Counted from the first letter of the stretch, positions 25,177 to 37,600 are shown. The stretch: DNA of 64,000 nucleotides from Anaerolineae bacterium (GCA_022824465.1 JAJDZV010000009.1:1-64000), one strand, 5' to 3'. Program-made: numbers and translations. The notes: a model not told the origin generated them from the sequence alone.

Positions 25177-27252
25177 TCATTGCCGGTCCCCCAACAGCTC
25201 AACCATTTCGTCCGCCGACGCTACCGGCGTCTGGCAGGCAAAATTGCGGCAGACATAGACAGTCGTCTGGTCCTGCAGCGCTTTACGCTGGCTGAGCAGC
25301 GGGATGCTCGCGTGCTCGCCGACGTCCGCCGGCGCCCAAGCCACAATCATATTTGGGCGGTACGGCTGGCGCAGCGCGTCCATGATTTCCATACCCGCTT
25401 CGCTGCTCAGCGCGCCAACTAACGCCACTTCGTCCAGGCCGCGGATTAACGTGTCCGCGGCGTTCAAGGACTCGGCGAAAGCCTGCGGGTACTGCCGCAT
25501 CGCGTCGCATAATTTGCGCAGAATATCGCGAGCGGCGCCAGCGTAGGCCGCTTCACCGGTATATGCCGCCAAACGCTGCAGCTGCCGCGCCATCATGCCG
25601 TTGCCCGACGGTGTCACGTTGTCCTGCAGGTTGCGCGGCCTCACAATAAGCGCCTCGTGATCATCGCTCGTGTCATAGAAGCCGCCGTCCGCCGATCTAA
25701 AATGCTCGAGCGCAAAGTCCGCCAGCCGCCGCGCCGCCCTAAACCAGCTTTCGTCAAAAGTCGATTGATACAGCTCCAGCAAGGCGTCGATCATGTTGGC
25801 GTAGTCCTCCAAATAGCCGTTGATCTTGCTCCGCCCGTCGCGATGCGTCCGATACAGCCGCGCGTCAGCGTCCATCATTTGACCCAACAGAAACCGGCCC
25901 GCGCGGCCCGCGCCATCGAGATAATCGTCGCGCTTCAATATGCGCGCCGCTTCCGCCAAGCTCGCTGCCATCAGACCATTCCACGCGGTGAGCGTCTTGT
26001 CGTCCAAGAGCGGCGGGATCCGCTGCGTCCGCGCGGCATAAAGTCTGTCCTTGATTTGACCGACCGCCTCCTCCAGCTCCTCAAGGGGCAAGCCAAGATT
26101 CTCGGCAGTCTCCGCCGGCGGTCGCGGTAGATGCAGGATATTCGAGCCTTCAAAGTTGCCGCTCTCAGACAAGCCGAAATACTCAATCGCGATCTCCAGC
26201 GCGCGCGGCAACTCGTCGACTATCGGTTCGAGCGCTTCCCTGACTTCATCGATTGTCCAGACGAAAAACTTGCCTTCCACGCCCTCCGAATCGGCATCGG
26301 TCGCGCTATAGAATGCCCCGTCAGCCGCCGTCATTTCGCCTAAGATATAGTCGTAGATGTCTTCCGCGACCGCCCGATAGAATCCGTCGCCAGTGAGCTG
26401 CCAGGCGTGGAGATAGAGTCGGCTTAGCTGCGCATTGTCATACAGCATCTTTTCGAAATGCGGCACAAGCCAGTGGGCATCAACACTGTAGCGCGCGAAG
26501 CCGCCCCCGATCTGATCGTAAATGCCGCCCTGCGCCATCTTGCGCAAGCTGAGGCCGACCAGCTCCAGCGCCCCTTCATCGCCGGTTCGGTCCACATGCC
26601 GCAGTAAGAATTCCAAACTGATCGAATTAGGAAACTTCGGCTGCGCGCCAAAGCCGCCGTTGACGCGGTCCATTCTGTCGAGCAGCTTCCGCGCCGCTTC
26701 GTCAAGCAGATCAACCGTCAGTCCGCTGTCATCGGCGCGCCCGATGGCGATCACATCGCGTTTAAGCATTTGATGCAGATTGTCCGCCTGCGCCTCCAGT
26801 TGATCCCGCTTGTTGCGATAGGCGTCATGAATCGCAGCCATCAACTGAGTGAACGAAGGCCGCCCGTAAAGGCTCTCCTTGGGATAATACGTGCCGCCAT
26901 AGAAGGGACGCCCGTCCGGCAGCAGGAAGACAGTCATCGGCCAGCCGCCCTGCCCGGCGATCGCCTGCACCGCTTGCATATAGATGTCGTCCACATCCGG
27001 GCGTTCTTCGCGATCGACTTTCACATTGACGAATAGCGCGTTCATCATTTCGGCGGTCGCTGCATCTTCAAAGCTCTCGTGCGCCATCACATGACACCAG
27101 TGACAAGCGCTGTAGCCCACGCTGAGCAAGATCGGCTTGTCCCGCTCGCGCGCGATGCGAAAGGCTTCGTCGTTCCAGGGATGCCAGTCGACCGGATTAT
27201 CCGCGTGCTGCAGCAAATAGGGGCTGCTCTCGTCTTTCAGTCGATTCATCAT
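25177..27252 (-). CDS. YyaL/SSP411-family thioredoxin-domain protein
   Basis: This 691-residue protein belongs to the DUF255 family, in which a thioredoxin-like domain is followed by a six-hairpin alpha/alpha barrel. The conserved start [24 protein letters not shown] is present. The CxxC motif lies in [20 protein letters not shown], followed by [13 protein letters not shown] and [15 protein letters not shown]. The C-terminal barrel shows the N-acylglucosamine-epimerase-like pattern. The first of two adjacent ATGs at 27252 is used; an upstream open extension lacks similarity. The biochemical role of bacterial members is not established. It is divergent from ftsH. Confidence 0.92.
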   Translation of the reverse strand: MMNRLKDESSPYLLQHADNPVDWHPWNDEAFRIARERDKPILLSVGYSACHWCHVMAHESFEDAATAEMMNALFVNVKVDREERPDVDDIYMQAVQAIAGQGGWPMTVFLLPDGRPFYGGTYYPKESLYGRPSFTQLMAAIHDAYRNKRDQLEAQADNLHQMLKRDVIAIGRADDSGLTVDLLDEAARKLLDRMDRVNGGFGAQPKFPNSISLEFLLRHVDRTGDEGALELVGLSLRKMAQGGIYDQIGGGFARYSVDAHWLVPHFEKMLYDNAQLSRLYLHAWQLTGDGFYRAVAEDIYDYILGEMTAADGAFYSATDADSEGVEGKFFVWTIDEVREALEPIVDELPRALEIAIEYFGLSESGNFEGSNILHLPRPPAETAENLGLPLEELEEAVGQIKDRLYAARTQRIPPLLDDKTLTAWNGLMAASLAEAARILKRDDYLDGAGRAGRFLLGQMMDADARLYRTHRDGRSKINGYLEDYANMIDALLELYQSTFDESWFRAARRLADFALEHFRSADGGFYDTSDDHEALIVRPRNLQDNVTPSGNGMMARQLQRLAAYTGEAAYAGAARDILRKLCDAMRQYPQAFAESLNAADTLIRGLDEVALVGALSSEAGMEIMDALRQPYRPNMIVAWAPADVGEHASIPLLSQRKALQDQTTVYVCRNFACQTPVASADEMVELLGDRQ

Positions 27253-27545
27253 CAGCCTCGCAACTTGCCGTCCGAATGGGTTGCTTCCGGGCTCGCCGTT
27301 CCAAATCTCCGCCAGCCGCCCCTGAATTAGAATAGCCGACAACAGCGAGAAGCGACACTGTTTTCCGCCAGCGCCTAGCGAATGCAGCCAGCCGCAACCG
27401 CGCCTCAAGCAGCCGCAGTCGATTTGCGCGCGTGCCGGCCAGTCGCATGTGTCTGCGGGGTTCTAAGACAATACTTGCGCAGCCGCCCGACTTCATACGT
27501 TATAATCAGACTGTACAAAAGACAATTTGCAGGTACTATCACGCT
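27253..27545. promoter_or_regulatory. Divergent promoter region between yyaL-like gene and ftsH
   Basis: This 293-base region separates two divergent genes. TATAAT at 27501-27506 is a good -10 for ftsH. The nearest -35-like hexamer, TTGCGC at 27475-27480, is 20 bases away, which is long. No heat-shock-type operator such as CIRCE was found. Confidence 0.45.
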
Positions 27546-29564
27546 ATGCAATTCTGGGACAACAACAGCGAGGAGCGAGACAACGACGACGGCAGCAGCC
27601 GCCGGCCGCCGCAACCGCCACCCAACTGGCGTCGGTGGGTGTCGCCGGGTTTGCTCGTGCTCGTTATGCTGCTCGCGCTCATTTCGTCGCCCGGGCTCCT
27701 CGGCGGCATCTCCTCCACGCCGGAGATCGCCTACTCTGACTTTTACGATCAGATGGCGCTCAACAACATCAGGACTTTCGAATACCAAGACTCTACCGAG
27801 GTCAACGGCGAGCTGATTGATAGCATCGTAGTCATGGCGCCCAACGGCAGAACACAAAACATCAGGCGCTTCACCGCCCAGATTCCCGTCTTCGCCGGAC
27901 CGGAGATCGAACGTCTGCGCATTCAAAACGGCATCAAACCGGTCTCGCAAAAGTACACCAGCACCTCGCCCTGGCTCTCGATAATTCTCAACTTCCTGCC
28001 CCTCGTGCTCATCATCGGCTTTTTCGTCTGGATGGGTAGACGCGCTCAGGGACAGATGAATGGCATCTTCTCCTTCGGGCAATCGCAAGCGCGCGAAAAA
28101 ACGCCCGAGATGCCCTCCATCAGATTTGAAGATGTCGCCGGCCAAGATGCCGCCAAGCTGGAACTCGAAGAAGTCGTCGATTTTCTCAAGCAGCCGGAGA
28201 AATACGTCAAAGTCGGCGCCAAGGTGCCGCGCGGCGTCCTGCTTATTGGTCCCCCCGGCACCGGCAAGACGCTGATGGCGCGCGCCGTCGCCGGCGAAGC
28301 CAACGTCGCCTTCTTCAGCATTGCCGCCTCCGAATTCGTCGAAATGTTCGTAGGCGTCGGCGCCTCGCGCGTGCGCGATCTTTTCAAGCGCGCCAAAGAA
28401 AACGCCCCCGCGATCATCTTCGTCGACGAAATAGACGCGGTGGGACGGCGGCGCGGCACCGGCTTGGGCGGCGGGCACGACGAGCGCGAACAGACCCTGA
28501 ATCAGCTCCTTTCGGAAATGGACGGCTTCGACAACGACACCAATATTGTCATGATCGCCGCCACCAACCGACCTGATGTGCTCGACCCAGCCTTGCTGCG
28601 CCCGGGCCGCTTCGACCGGCAGATCACGGTCGACCTGCCCGACGTCAAGGGGCGTCACGAAATCCTCAAGATTCACACCAAGAACAAACCCCTGGCGAAC
28701 AATGTCGAATTGCAGTCGCTGGCGCGCGCCACCATCGGCTTTTCTGGCGCAGACATCGCTAATCTCGCCAACGAAGCGGCCATGCACGCCGCTCGATACG
28801 ACCGCCGCTTGATCACCATGTCGGACTTCACAACCGCCTACGAACGCATCCGCCTGGGCACCAAGCGACCTCCGCTCTCGAACGACAAGGACCGTAGCAT
28901 CACCGCCTATCACGAAGCCGGGCACGCCCTGGTCTCCTTCTTGATCAAGGACGCCATGGCGCTGCTGAAGACCACAATTATCCCCCGCGGCCGCTCGCTC
29001 GGCGTCGCCTTCTACATGCCTAAAGATGACTCGCTGCATCAATCGCGCAAGCAGCTGGAAGCTTACATTCGCGTGGGCTTGGCGGGGCGCATCGCCGAAG
29101 AAATCGTCTTCGACGATGTCACCACCGGCGCCGCTAACGACATCCAGCAGGTCACGCAAATCGCGCGGCAGATGGTCAAGATGTTCGGCATGAGCGACTC
29201 GGTCGGCATGGTCAATTACGGCGACGATGGCGAGCAGCCCTTCCTCGGTTACGCCATCGCCAGCGGACGCGATTACAGCGACGACACCGCCTCCAAACTC
29301 GATGGCGAAATCAAGCGCATCATAGATGTCGCCTACCAGGAAACGCGAGAGCTCCTGGAAGCGCATCGCGCCGAACTCGACTTGTTGGCGGAAGCGCTTT
29401 TGAGCAAAGAGACAGTCGAGCGCGAAGAGATTCTCAATATCCTCGGCTTGGACGACGATACGGATGAATACGTGCCCAAGTCAGTCGCCAAGCATTTGCG
29501 CGAACCGGACGCCGCCGAGCACAATGGCTCGGACGCGAAGGAACCGGTTGAACTGGAAGACTGA
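27546..29564 (+). CDS. ftsH: ATP-dependent zinc metalloprotease FtsH
   Basis: FtsH is a membrane-anchored AAA+ protease that degrades misfolded membrane proteins and some regulators. The 672-residue protein has a proline-rich cytoplasmic tail, a first membrane helix (about 33-48), an extracytoplasmic segment, and a second helix (about 143-162). The AAA domain has Walker A GPPGTGKT at 235-242, [13 protein letters not shown] and the second-region-of-homology [19 protein letters not shown]. The protease motif HEAGH is at 456-460, with Glu457 catalytic, and a downstream aspartate in [11 protein letters not shown] completes the zinc site. ATG at 27546 is chosen because it leads directly into the charged tail. 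Confidence 0.97.
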   Translation: MQFWDNNSEERDNDDGSSRRPPQPPPNWRRWVSPGLLVLVMLLALISSPGLLGGISSTPEIAYSDFYDQMALNNIRTFEYQDSTEVNGELIDSIVVMAPNGRTQNIRRFTAQIPVFAGPEIERLRIQNGIKPVSQKYTSTSPWLSIILNFLPLVLIIGFFVWMGRRAQGQMNGIFSFGQSQAREKTPEMPSIRFEDVAGQDAAKLELEEVVDFLKQPEKYVKVGAKVPRGVLLIGPPGTGKTLMARAVAGEANVAFFSIAASEFVEMFVGVGASRVRDLFKRAKENAPAIIFVDEIDAVGRRRGTGLGGGHDEREQTLNQLLSEMDGFDNDTNIVMIAATNRPDVLDPALLRPGRFDRQITVDLPDVKGRHEILKIHTKNKPLANNVELQSLARATIGFSGADIANLANEAAMHAARYDRRLITMSDFTTAYERIRLGTKRPPLSNDKDRSITAYHEAGHALVSFLIKDAMALLKTTIIPRGRSLGVAFYMPKDDSLHQSRKQLEAYIRVGLAGRIAEEIVFDDVTTGAANDIQQVTQIARQMVKMFGMSDSVGMVNYGDDGEQPFLGYAIASGRDYSDDTASKLDGEIKRIIDVAYQETRELLEAHRAELDLLAEALLSKETVEREEILNILGLDDDTDEYVPKSVAKHLREPDAAEHNGSDAKEPVELED

Positions 29565-29596
29565 AGCGGTAAATCCTAAAGAGTACAGACGCGCCG

Positions 29597-31663
29597 TTAT
29601 TGCGCCGCCGCCAATTCCATTTCCTTGATGATATCGTCCTGCACATAAGACGGGACGCGGTCGTAGCGATTGAAATCCATCGTGTAAATCCCGCGTCCGC
29701 CCGTCATAGAACGCAAATCGTTGCCATATCGCAGCATCTCCGCCAGCGGCGCCTCCGCCGTAACCACGCTCTTGAAGCCAATGGTATCCATGCCCTGGAC
29801 GCGACCGCGCCGCGTGTTCAGATCACTCATGATATCGCCCATCATGGACTCGGGCACCGTGATCCTCACATCCATTATCGGCTCAAGCAGCACTGGCTTC
29901 GCCTTGCGGAAGGCTTCGCGGAAAGCCTCGCGCCCGGCTATCTGAAAGGCGATGTCTTTGGAATCAACCGGATGCTCCTTGCCATCAAAGACGTTGACCT
30001 TGATTCGCTCGACCGGGAAACCTGCGATGACGCCGTCCGGCAGCACCGCGCGTATACCCTTCTCGGTCGACGCCACAAATTGCTGTGAGATCGCGCCGCC
30101 AAATACGCTGGATGCAAACTCGAAGCCTTCAAGCGCCGGCTCGACCTTGAGATCAACCCGACCATACTGCCCCGCGCCGCCGGTCTGTTTCTTGTGCGTG
30201 TAGCTGGATTCGGCATGGCTGGTGATCGTCTCGCGATATGGCACCTTCGGCATATCCGTGTCGATATTGACGCCGAGCGCCTCAGCCCGCTTCAGCGTGA
30301 CATCCAGGTGAATCTGCCCCATGCCCTCTAACACCGTCTGGCGCGTATCGCCATCCTGCCGCCAACGCAGCGTCGGGTCGGCATCGCAAAGATTGCTGAG
30401 CGTGGGTCCCATCTTGGCGCTGTCAGCTTGCGCGCGCGGCGCCACCGCCAACATATACAGCGGCGCCGGGAAATCCGGCGCGACCACGCGAATGCTCGCA
30501 TCGGAATCGACAAAGGTATCGCCGGTCTTGGTGTCGGTCAGCTTCGCCACTACGCCGATATCGCCCGCGTGCAATTTCGCCATGGGGAACTGCTCCTTGC
30601 CGCGCATGACAAACAGCGAATTGAAGCGTTCCTCCGCGCCGCTGTTTGCGTTCAGGTTGCGCCCATCGCTTGACAACGAGCCCGAGAATATGCGGAAGTA
30701 ATTCAGCGTGCCGACAAAGCGGTCGTTCAGCGTCTTGAACACATAAGCCGCCAACGGGTTTTCATCGCTCTGCGGCGGCTGCAAAACATCGACCTCATCC
30801 CCCCGCCTAATGTTCACCCGTCGCTCGGCCGGCGACGCCGCATAGGCGACCAAAGCCTCCAGCAAGGGAATCGTGCCGATATTCTCGGTTGCGGAAGCGG
30901 CAAATACCGGCGCCGTCGTCAACACCGGCGACCGCGATGCCTTGCGCATGCCATCGCGCACCTCGTCGAAGCTCAGCGTCTCCTCTTCAAAATACTTCTC
31001 CAGCAGATCATCGTCAGCTTCGGCCGCGGCTTCCATCAATTCCATATTCGCTTCTTCAAGCGTATCCATGAGGTCTTCGGGCAAGTCCGTCGGCGCGGCG
31101 CCATCGCCCAGGTAAGCCTTCTGCGTCAAGGCGTTTGCCACACCGCGGAAATCCGTCCGCTCGCCCACTGGCAACATGACCGGAATGAACTTGTAGTCTT
31201 CGAATTGGCTGCGCAACTGTTCGAGGACCGCCTCGTAATTAGCGTTCTCGCGGTCCATCTTGTTGATGACCACCATGATCGGCTGCTCGCTGGCACGGGC
31301 ATATTCCCAAGCCAGCTCGGTGCCGACTTCAACGCCAGAGACCGCATCAACCACAACCACGACGGAATCAGCCGCCAGCATCGCGTTCTTCAGCTCGCCC
31401 TGGAAATCACTGAAACCGGGCGTATCCAGCACATTGATCTTGACTTCGTTGAACTCCACCGGCGCCAACGATGTCGAGAGCGACAAGCCCCGCTCCCTCT
31501 CCTCATCGTCCCAGTCAGAGACCATATTCCGCTCGGAAATATGTCCCATGCGGGTGGTCGCCCCCGTGCTGAACAGCAGCGCTTCGACCAAGGAGGTCTT
31601 GCCACATCCTTGGTGCCCAACTAAAGCGACATTTCTGATGTTCTCGGTCTGATAATCCTTCAT
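29597..31663 (-). CDS. Elongation factor G-like GTPase (FusA2-type)
   Basis: This 688-residue translational GTPase has EF-G domain order: G domain, domain II, and domains III-V. GTP-binding motifs are GHQGCGKT at 16-23, DTPGF and NKMD. In place of the usual VQTE of EF-G it has GVEVGTELAW, and domain IV carries PYRETITSHAESSYTHKKQTGGAGQYG. These departures are typical of the paralogous EF-G-like group found in Actinobacteria, Chloroflexota and others, rather than the main factor, which is normally next to rpsG and tuf. ATG at 31663 follows GGAGG; a TTG at 31681 is less likely. It converges on ftsH with a 32-base gap. Confidence 0.88.
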   Translation of the reverse strand: MKDYQTENIRNVALVGHQGCGKTSLVEALLFSTGATTRMGHISERNMVSDWDDEERERGLSLSTSLAPVEFNEVKINVLDTPGFSDFQGELKNAMLAADSVVVVVDAVSGVEVGTELAWEYARASEQPIMVVINKMDRENANYEAVLEQLRSQFEDYKFIPVMLPVGERTDFRGVANALTQKAYLGDGAAPTDLPEDLMDTLEEANMELMEAAAEADDDLLEKYFEEETLSFDEVRDGMRKASRSPVLTTAPVFAASATENIGTIPLLEALVAYAASPAERRVNIRRGDEVDVLQPPQSDENPLAAYVFKTLNDRFVGTLNYFRIFSGSLSSDGRNLNANSGAEERFNSLFVMRGKEQFPMAKLHAGDIGVVAKLTDTKTGDTFVDSDASIRVVAPDFPAPLYMLAVAPRAQADSAKMGPTLSNLCDADPTLRWRQDGDTRQTVLEGMGQIHLDVTLKRAEALGVNIDTDMPKVPYRETITSHAESSYTHKKQTGGAGQYGRVDLKVEPALEGFEFASSVFGGAISQQFVASTEKGIRAVLPDGVIAGFPVERIKVNVFDGKEHPVDSKDIAFQIAGREAFREAFRKAKPVLLEPIMDVRITVPESMMGDIMSDLNTRRGRVQGMDTIGFKSVVTAEAPLAEMLRYGNDLRSMTGGRGIYTMDFNRYDRVPSYVQDDIIKEMELAAAQ

Positions 31664-31889
31664 AACGGTGATCGCCTCCAAGTGAGCGCCACTAGGTCTA
31701 CTTCCATCGACAGACAGCGACCCGAACCGAGCCGCGAATGCTCTGGATTTTATAGGCGCGCAACAAGATTGTCAAAGACGCATATTCGCCGGCTGCATAC
31801 TTTTGCCTGGCGACAAAATGCCATTCTCCTCGCCCGAAGATGCTACAATCACATCTCAAGCGCTAACCTGCCTTCCAGTCGTCTCGGGA

Positions 31890-33113
31890 GTGAACCAGGA
31901 GTCCAATCTGCTCCGTCGAATCTTCACCAACGCCGTGATCATGGCCCTCAGCATCCTGTCCACCCTGCTTGCGCTGGAGGCGATAGTTCGCCTCGGCGGC
32001 GAGACCGATGCCGACGGACAGTTCTCCTTCGCCGGATACGCTCTGGAGCCTTACGCGCTAAGAGTCAGCGAATTGCGCGCCGGCGTCGAAGGCTACCTCG
32101 CCAACGAGTCCATCTCGGCCGTGATCTACGACGAGAAGCTCGGCTGGACATTCCGCCCCAACACCGTGAGACAGGGCGGGAGCTTCACGATAAATGGCGC
32201 TGGATTTCGCGCCACGCGGGATTACCCCCAGAAGCCGCCGCCAGACACGCTACGCATCGCCCTTTTCGGCGATTCCTTCACCGCGGGCGACGATGTCGCC
32301 GACGACGAGACCTGGGGCTACCATCTACAGCGCCTGCTCAATGACGCCGGGCTGCGAGCCGAGGCGCTGAATTTCGGCGTCGGCGCCTATGGCATGGACC
32401 AGGCCTTCCTCCGATGGCAAGAACTGGGCCGAGACTTCCAGCCCGATATCGTCGTCTTTGGCTTGCAGCCGGAGAACCTCGCGCGCAATCTCAACGTCTT
32501 CCGCCAGCTTTTGCACGGCAGCGGTCCGCCCTTCTCCAAACCGCGCTTCGTGATCGTCAACCAGGGGCTACACCTGATCAACTCCCCTGCGCTGCCGCCG
32601 CAGCGACTCATCGCCGCCTTTGAAGACTTTGGCAATCATCCCCTGGCGCGCTACGAATATCATTACGCCAGTCGCTACGCGGCAAGCAATTGGTGGGCGT
32701 CCAGCCGCCTCGCCAGCTTGCTCTACGCCACGCTCAAGAGCGACTTCGACGATCTAGACATATATGGTCGCGACACCGAGGGCGGGCGAATTGGCAACGC
32801 GATCCTTGACGCCTTCGCCCGCGACGCCGCCGATCATCACGCGAACTTTGTGGTCGTGCACTTGCCTCTACGCTGGCATCTAGAGCATTATCATCTTGCT
32901 TCGCCACAGAGCCAGCCGCCGTTCCAATTCCTGCTCGATTACACGCGCGCGAATTTCCGCTATGTCGCGACTGAAGAGCGCTTTACAGCCAAACATCTCG
33001 AAGATGGCTATTGGACGCCGACGCGGCACTACGGACCCTCCCTCCACTTGCTCGTGGCTGAAGCGGTTGCGCATGAATTGATTGACTGTCTGGATTCCGG
33101 CGCGTGCCATTAG
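31890..33113 (+). CDS. Membrane-anchored SGNH/GDSL-type hydrolase
   Basis: This protein of about 407 residues has an N-terminal membrane helix (about 14-36: NAVIMALSILSTLLALEAIV) and an extracytoplasmic SGNH-like domain. Block I is in RIALFGDSFTAGDDV, with the nucleophile serine following Gly-Asp. Block II-III residues lie in ALNFGVGAYGMDQAF and VVFGLQPENLARN. The late HYGPSLHLLVAEAV segment supplies the likely catalytic histidine. Such proteins often esterify or de-esterify cell-surface glycans or lipids. The start is uncertain: GTG at 31890 is used, and GTG at 31938 is an alternative. A degenerated paralogue follows directly downstream. Confidence 0.7.
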   Translation: MNQESNLLRRIFTNAVIMALSILSTLLALEAIVRLGGETDADGQFSFAGYALEPYALRVSELRAGVEGYLANESISAVIYDEKLGWTFRPNTVRQGGSFTINGAGFRATRDYPQKPPPDTLRIALFGDSFTAGDDVADDETWGYHLQRLLNDAGLRAEALNFGVGAYGMDQAFLRWQELGRDFQPDIVVFGLQPENLARNLNVFRQLLHGSGPPFSKPRFVIVNQGLHLINSPALPPQRLIAAFEDFGNHPLARYEYHYASRYAASNWWASSRLASLLYATLKSDFDDLDIYGRDTEGGRIGNAILDAFARDAADHHANFVVVHLPLRWHLEHYHLASPQSQPPFQFLLDYTRANFRYVATEERFTAKHLEDGYWTPTRHYGPSLHLLVAEAVAHELIDCLDSGACH

Positions 33114-33274
33114 TCGGGCGCAAAACGTCTGTCGAAATGATGCCAATCGCTTGCAGCATGATGTAATCTCACAGAGTCTGCCTGTATCTGGAGCTATACC
33201 TTATGCGCTTCTAATGCCGAATATGCAGCGCGCGTCTCTTGGCAAACAATCTATTTGAGTCGTCTGCGTAAGCT

Positions 33275-34536
33275 ATGAGAGAAAGCGCCTTGTTCAACAG
33301 TGAACGCCTGCATCTGGCCTTGCTCGTGATTTGCGGGTTTCCTGCAGTTGTTTTGATCTTCGAAATTGTCGTCCGTGTGGCAGGAGAGGCCGACGCCGAC
33401 GGGCAATTTACCTGCCTCGGCTATGAATTGCCGCCTTATGCCTTGCCCTTCAAAAGAATTCGTCCAATATTCGAGGCATACTTCAATAATCCGGATGAGA
33501 CCGTATTCATTCCCGACCCCGCAACCGGCTGGATTCACAGGCCTGACACAATAAACCATGACGGAATGTTCACTGTAAATGGGATAAGCATACGCTCGCG
33601 CCGAGAATAAAGTCTGACGCCGGATGACGAAAAACTGCGCATCGCGATTTTCGGCGATTCATTTGTCGCTAGCGACGAAGTCAAGGACGACGAGGCTTGG
33701 GGCTACAACCTCGAATTACGGCCGAATGAAGACGGCGTCAATGCCGAAGTGCTGAACTTCGGCGTAGGCGGATATGGAATGGGACAAGCTTTTTTGCGCT
33801 GGCAAATGCAGGGCAAAGATTATTCGCCCGATATAGTGATATTTGTCTTCCAACCGGAGAATCTTGATCGCAATGTCAACGTATTTCGACCGCTCTATAC
33901 GCAGGGCGGCGTTATCTTTTCCAAACCGCGTTTCATCTTAGATGACGACGGTTTAGCGCTGATTAACTCTCCAGCAATGCCGCCGGAAGAAATCATGGAC
34001 GCTTTCGAATCTTTTGACAGCATCCCTTGTCAGCCTATGAGGACTATTGTCAGAGCAAGGGTCGTTCATATCCCCTGGCAAATATCAGCAGATTTGCCGG
34101 GCTGGTGTATGCAACGCTTGACAACCTGTCCTCGAATTCTCGTCCCGCGCAAATGTACGGGCCGGACAGTGAACGAGGCCGACTGGGAAAGGAAATTGTT
34201 CGTGCCTTTGCAAATAGTGTTGCCGCCGAAGGCGCGTCCTATGTAGTGATGCGCTTGCCGCGATATGATCATTTCCGCCAGTTTCTTGGTGGCCAGAAAT
34301 TGCCGTGGCGCTTCCTGCTCGAAAGCTATGAGGACGCGTACCATTTCATAAACGCCGAGGACTTCTTGAGCGCAAAATACAGAGATGACTCATATTATCA
34401 GCCGGGGTGGCATTACGGCCCCGAAATCAACCTGAGGATTGCAGAAGCTGTCGCCGCGGACTTGCTCGCCTGTATCGCGGACAGCACCTGCATATCTTCA
34501 CGACTTCAAGGCCTCGCTGTCTCTCAGAGACCCTAA
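33275..34536 (+). pseudogene. Decayed tandem copy of the SGNH-type hydrolase gene
   Basis: This stretch is collinear with the gene at 31890-33113 and shares blocks such as DADGQF, the GDSF nucleophile segment, LNFGVGGYGM, FQPENLDRNVNVFR, LINSPA and HYGP. Two lesions break it. A TAA at 33608-33610 stands where the intact copy has a tyrosine (RDY against RE-stop). A one-base deletion near 34025 moves the reading frame by one, after which LSAYEDYC continues the alignment. Base composition is visibly less GC-rich than in the intact copy. Sequencing error could explain one lesion but is less likely to explain both. Confidence 0.8.
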
Positions 34537-34646
34537 GAATTCTGCTCCTGACCTTTCACTTGTCAAAGGTAAGCAGTATACAATCGAATCCCGCGTCGTG
34601 ATAAAATCGGCTGCCATACCGTAAACCGTAATCTACGGACCTATCC

Positions 34647-37600
34647 ATGACTAACAGTGATTTCCTCTTCCGCGGCGGCATAGACAATCTTGACCCCGAT
34701 GTCGCCGAGCTCATCCGCCAAGAGACCGCGCGCCAGCAACAGAAGCTAATTCTCATCCCCTCTGAAAGCACCGTTCCCTTCGCCGTGCGCAGCGCGCTTA
34801 GCTCGCCCTTTCACAACATCTACGCCGAAGGCTACCCGCTGGCGAATTCCCGCCGCATGTCTCAATCGGAAATCCTCGATTATGACCAGCGGCTGCCGGA
34901 GTTTCGCCGCAATGCCGACCAGCGCTACTACAAGGGCACGGAATACGCCAACATCCTCGAATCGCTGGCGCGGCGTCGAGCAGCGGAGATCTTCGCCGGC
35001 AATAGCTGCGCCGCCGACGACCTCTTCGTCAATGTGCAGCCGCTTTCCGGCGCGCCCGCCAATAACGCCGTCTACACCGCCCTGCTAGACGTCGGCGACA
35101 CTGTCATGGGCATGGATCTCGTTATGGGCGGTCACCTCACACACGGCAGTCCCGTCAACCGCAGCGGCAAATTCTACAACATCGTTAGCTACGGCATCGA
35201 TCCCAAAACCGAGAAGCTCGACTATGATCGCATGCGCGAGCTGGCGCTGGAGCACAAGCCCCGGCTAATCATCGGCGGTTTCAGCAGCTATCCCTTCGCC
35301 GCGGACTGGAATGCCTATCGCGAAATTGCCGATGAGGCGGGCGCATACCTGCTCGCTGACGTGGCGCACGTGGCCGGATTGATCGCCGCCGGCGTCTACC
35401 CCAACCCGGTCGGCATCGCCGATGTCGTCAGCTTCACCACACATAAGACCCTGAATGGACCGCGCGGCGCCGTCCTCATCACGCATCGGCGCGATCTCTC
35501 CACCAAGCTTGACCGCGCCGTCTTCCCTGGCGAGCAAGGCGGACCCCACATTAACGCTATGGCTGGCTTGGCTATTGCCCTGCGCTTGGCCGCGACCGAC
35601 CAGTTCCGCCAACTCCAGACGCAGACTATCACCAACGCCATCCGCCTCTCCGACAGTCTTAATGCCCGCGGATATCGTACCCCCTGTGGCGGCACAGACA
35701 CGCACTTGCTCCTGCTCGACTGCAAGTCCGTCACCGGCGCCGACAACACCGCGCTGAGTGGCGACATGGCCGCGCGCATCCTGGATCTCGCCGGCATCGT
35801 TGTCAACCGCCAGACCATTCCCGGCGATACATCCGCCCTGCGCCCGAGCGGCATCCGCCTGGGCACGACCTGGCTAACCCAGCGCGGCATCACGGCAGCC
35901 GACATCGACGCTCTCGGCGACATCATCGCCGATGTGCTGGACGCTTGCCTCCCCTTCAGTTTGACCGGGCGCGTCCGACCCCTGGCGCGCGCCAAAGTCG
36001 ATTTCGACGCGCTGCAAACGGCCGGCGCGCGTGTCCATGATTTGGCGGCGCGGCTCGGCATCGATACAGACGCAAACGCCGACGGCTACCCGCACTTCTA
36101 TCCTTATCGCCCCCTCGCCGACGAAGAAGAAAGCTGCCTCGAGATCAGCGTCAGCGGCGCAGCCGTCCGCGATTTCCTCCAGGTCGTGCTGACCAGCAAC
36201 CTAGCAGCGCTGCAGTCCGGCGACAGCCAGCCCACCCGCTTGCTCGAAAAAGACGGCAGGGAGATGGCCAGCGGCGGCGTCACGCGCGTCTCGGCAACGG
36301 AGTTCCGCCTGAATATCGGCGGAAAGGCCAAGCGCGCGGTCGCTTGGCTGCGGGCGCTAAGCGACGGCTTCGCGCTATTTGACGACGCCGACCTGCACGC
36401 CAAGGCGAGAGGACCAGTCGCCGTGCGCGTCCTCGGCGAAGGCGAGCCGCAAATGCTCGCGCCGACAGCCGGTTACGACCGCAAAGCCTATCACATCGGC
36501 ATGAACGGACCGAACTTCTACCAAAAGCGCGCCGCAAGCGAGACGAAGTCCCCCTCCATCCCGATGGGGGAAGAGTTAGCGGGGGATAAAACACCGCTAC
36601 GCCAAACGCCCTTGCACAGCCTTCACCTCGAGCTTGGCGCGAAGACGGCGCCTTTCGCCGGCTACGACATGCCGCTTTGGTACCGCTCCGTCAGCGACGA
36701 GCACGCTGCCGTCCGTACAAGCGCGGGGGTCTTCGATGTCGCGCACATGGGCGTATATGACCTGAAAGGCGCCGGCGCCGAAGACTTCCTTGATCTCGTC
36801 GCCACCAACGATGTCAAGCGGCTCAAAGTCGGCAGCTCGCACTACACCTACTTCCTCGATACCGAAGGCATCCCGCTCGACGATCTGATGATCTATCGCC
36901 TGGCGCAGGAGCATTTCCTGGTCGTGGTCAACGCCTCGAACGACGCCAAGAATTGGCAATGGCTTAATGCGCTCATCGACGGCGCCGCCTTGATCGACCT
37001 AGATATGCCGAGCCGCCGCATTGAAGGATTCGCGGCAATGCGGCTGCGCGACCTGCGCCAGCCTCAGTGGGGCGCGGAACAACGCGTCGACATCGCCCTC
37101 CAGGGTCCAAACAGCCGCGACGTTCTGCTCGGGCTGGGCGGCAGCGAAGCCGACAAAGCCGCAGTCAGCCGTCTCAAATGGGCTGGCGTTACGCAAGCTG
37201 CGCTTGGCGGCTTCAACCTCATCGTCTCGCGCACCGGTTATACCGGCGAGCGCGTCGCCTATGAATTATTCGTCCATCCCGATCAGGCGGCGGACCTGTT
37301 TCAGGCGCTGATCTCAGCGGGCGCGCTGCCCTGCGGCTTGGCCGCGCGTGATAGCCTGCGCACAGAAGCCGGCTTGCCCCTCTACGGCTTAGAGCTGGCG
37401 GGCGAGCTAAACCTCAACCCCGCCGACGCCGGCTTCGGCAGCTATGTCAAGCTCTACAAACCCTACTTCATCGGAAAATCCGCCTTCATCAACCACGAAG
37501 CCGAGCGCAAGCACCAGGTCAGCCGCTTCCGCCTGGACAACAAAGGAGCGCGGCCCGCGCGATATGGCGATCCCGTGCTTAACGCGCGCGGACGAGTGGT

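Noticed and set aside
27405..29366. A 653-codon open frame on the minus strand opposite ftsH
   Set aside because: It is a mirror of the high-GC ftsH gene with no family similarity and unnatural composition; ftsH is certain.
33600..34030. Programmed frameshift or stop-codon read-through in the second SGNH copy
   Set aside because: There is no slippery heptamer or downstream structure, and two independent lesions fit decay better.
34619..34638. Small CCGTA/TACGG stem in the leader of the GlyA-GcvT gene as a riboswitch part
   Set aside because: Five base pairs only and none of the glycine or folate riboswitch core elements are present.
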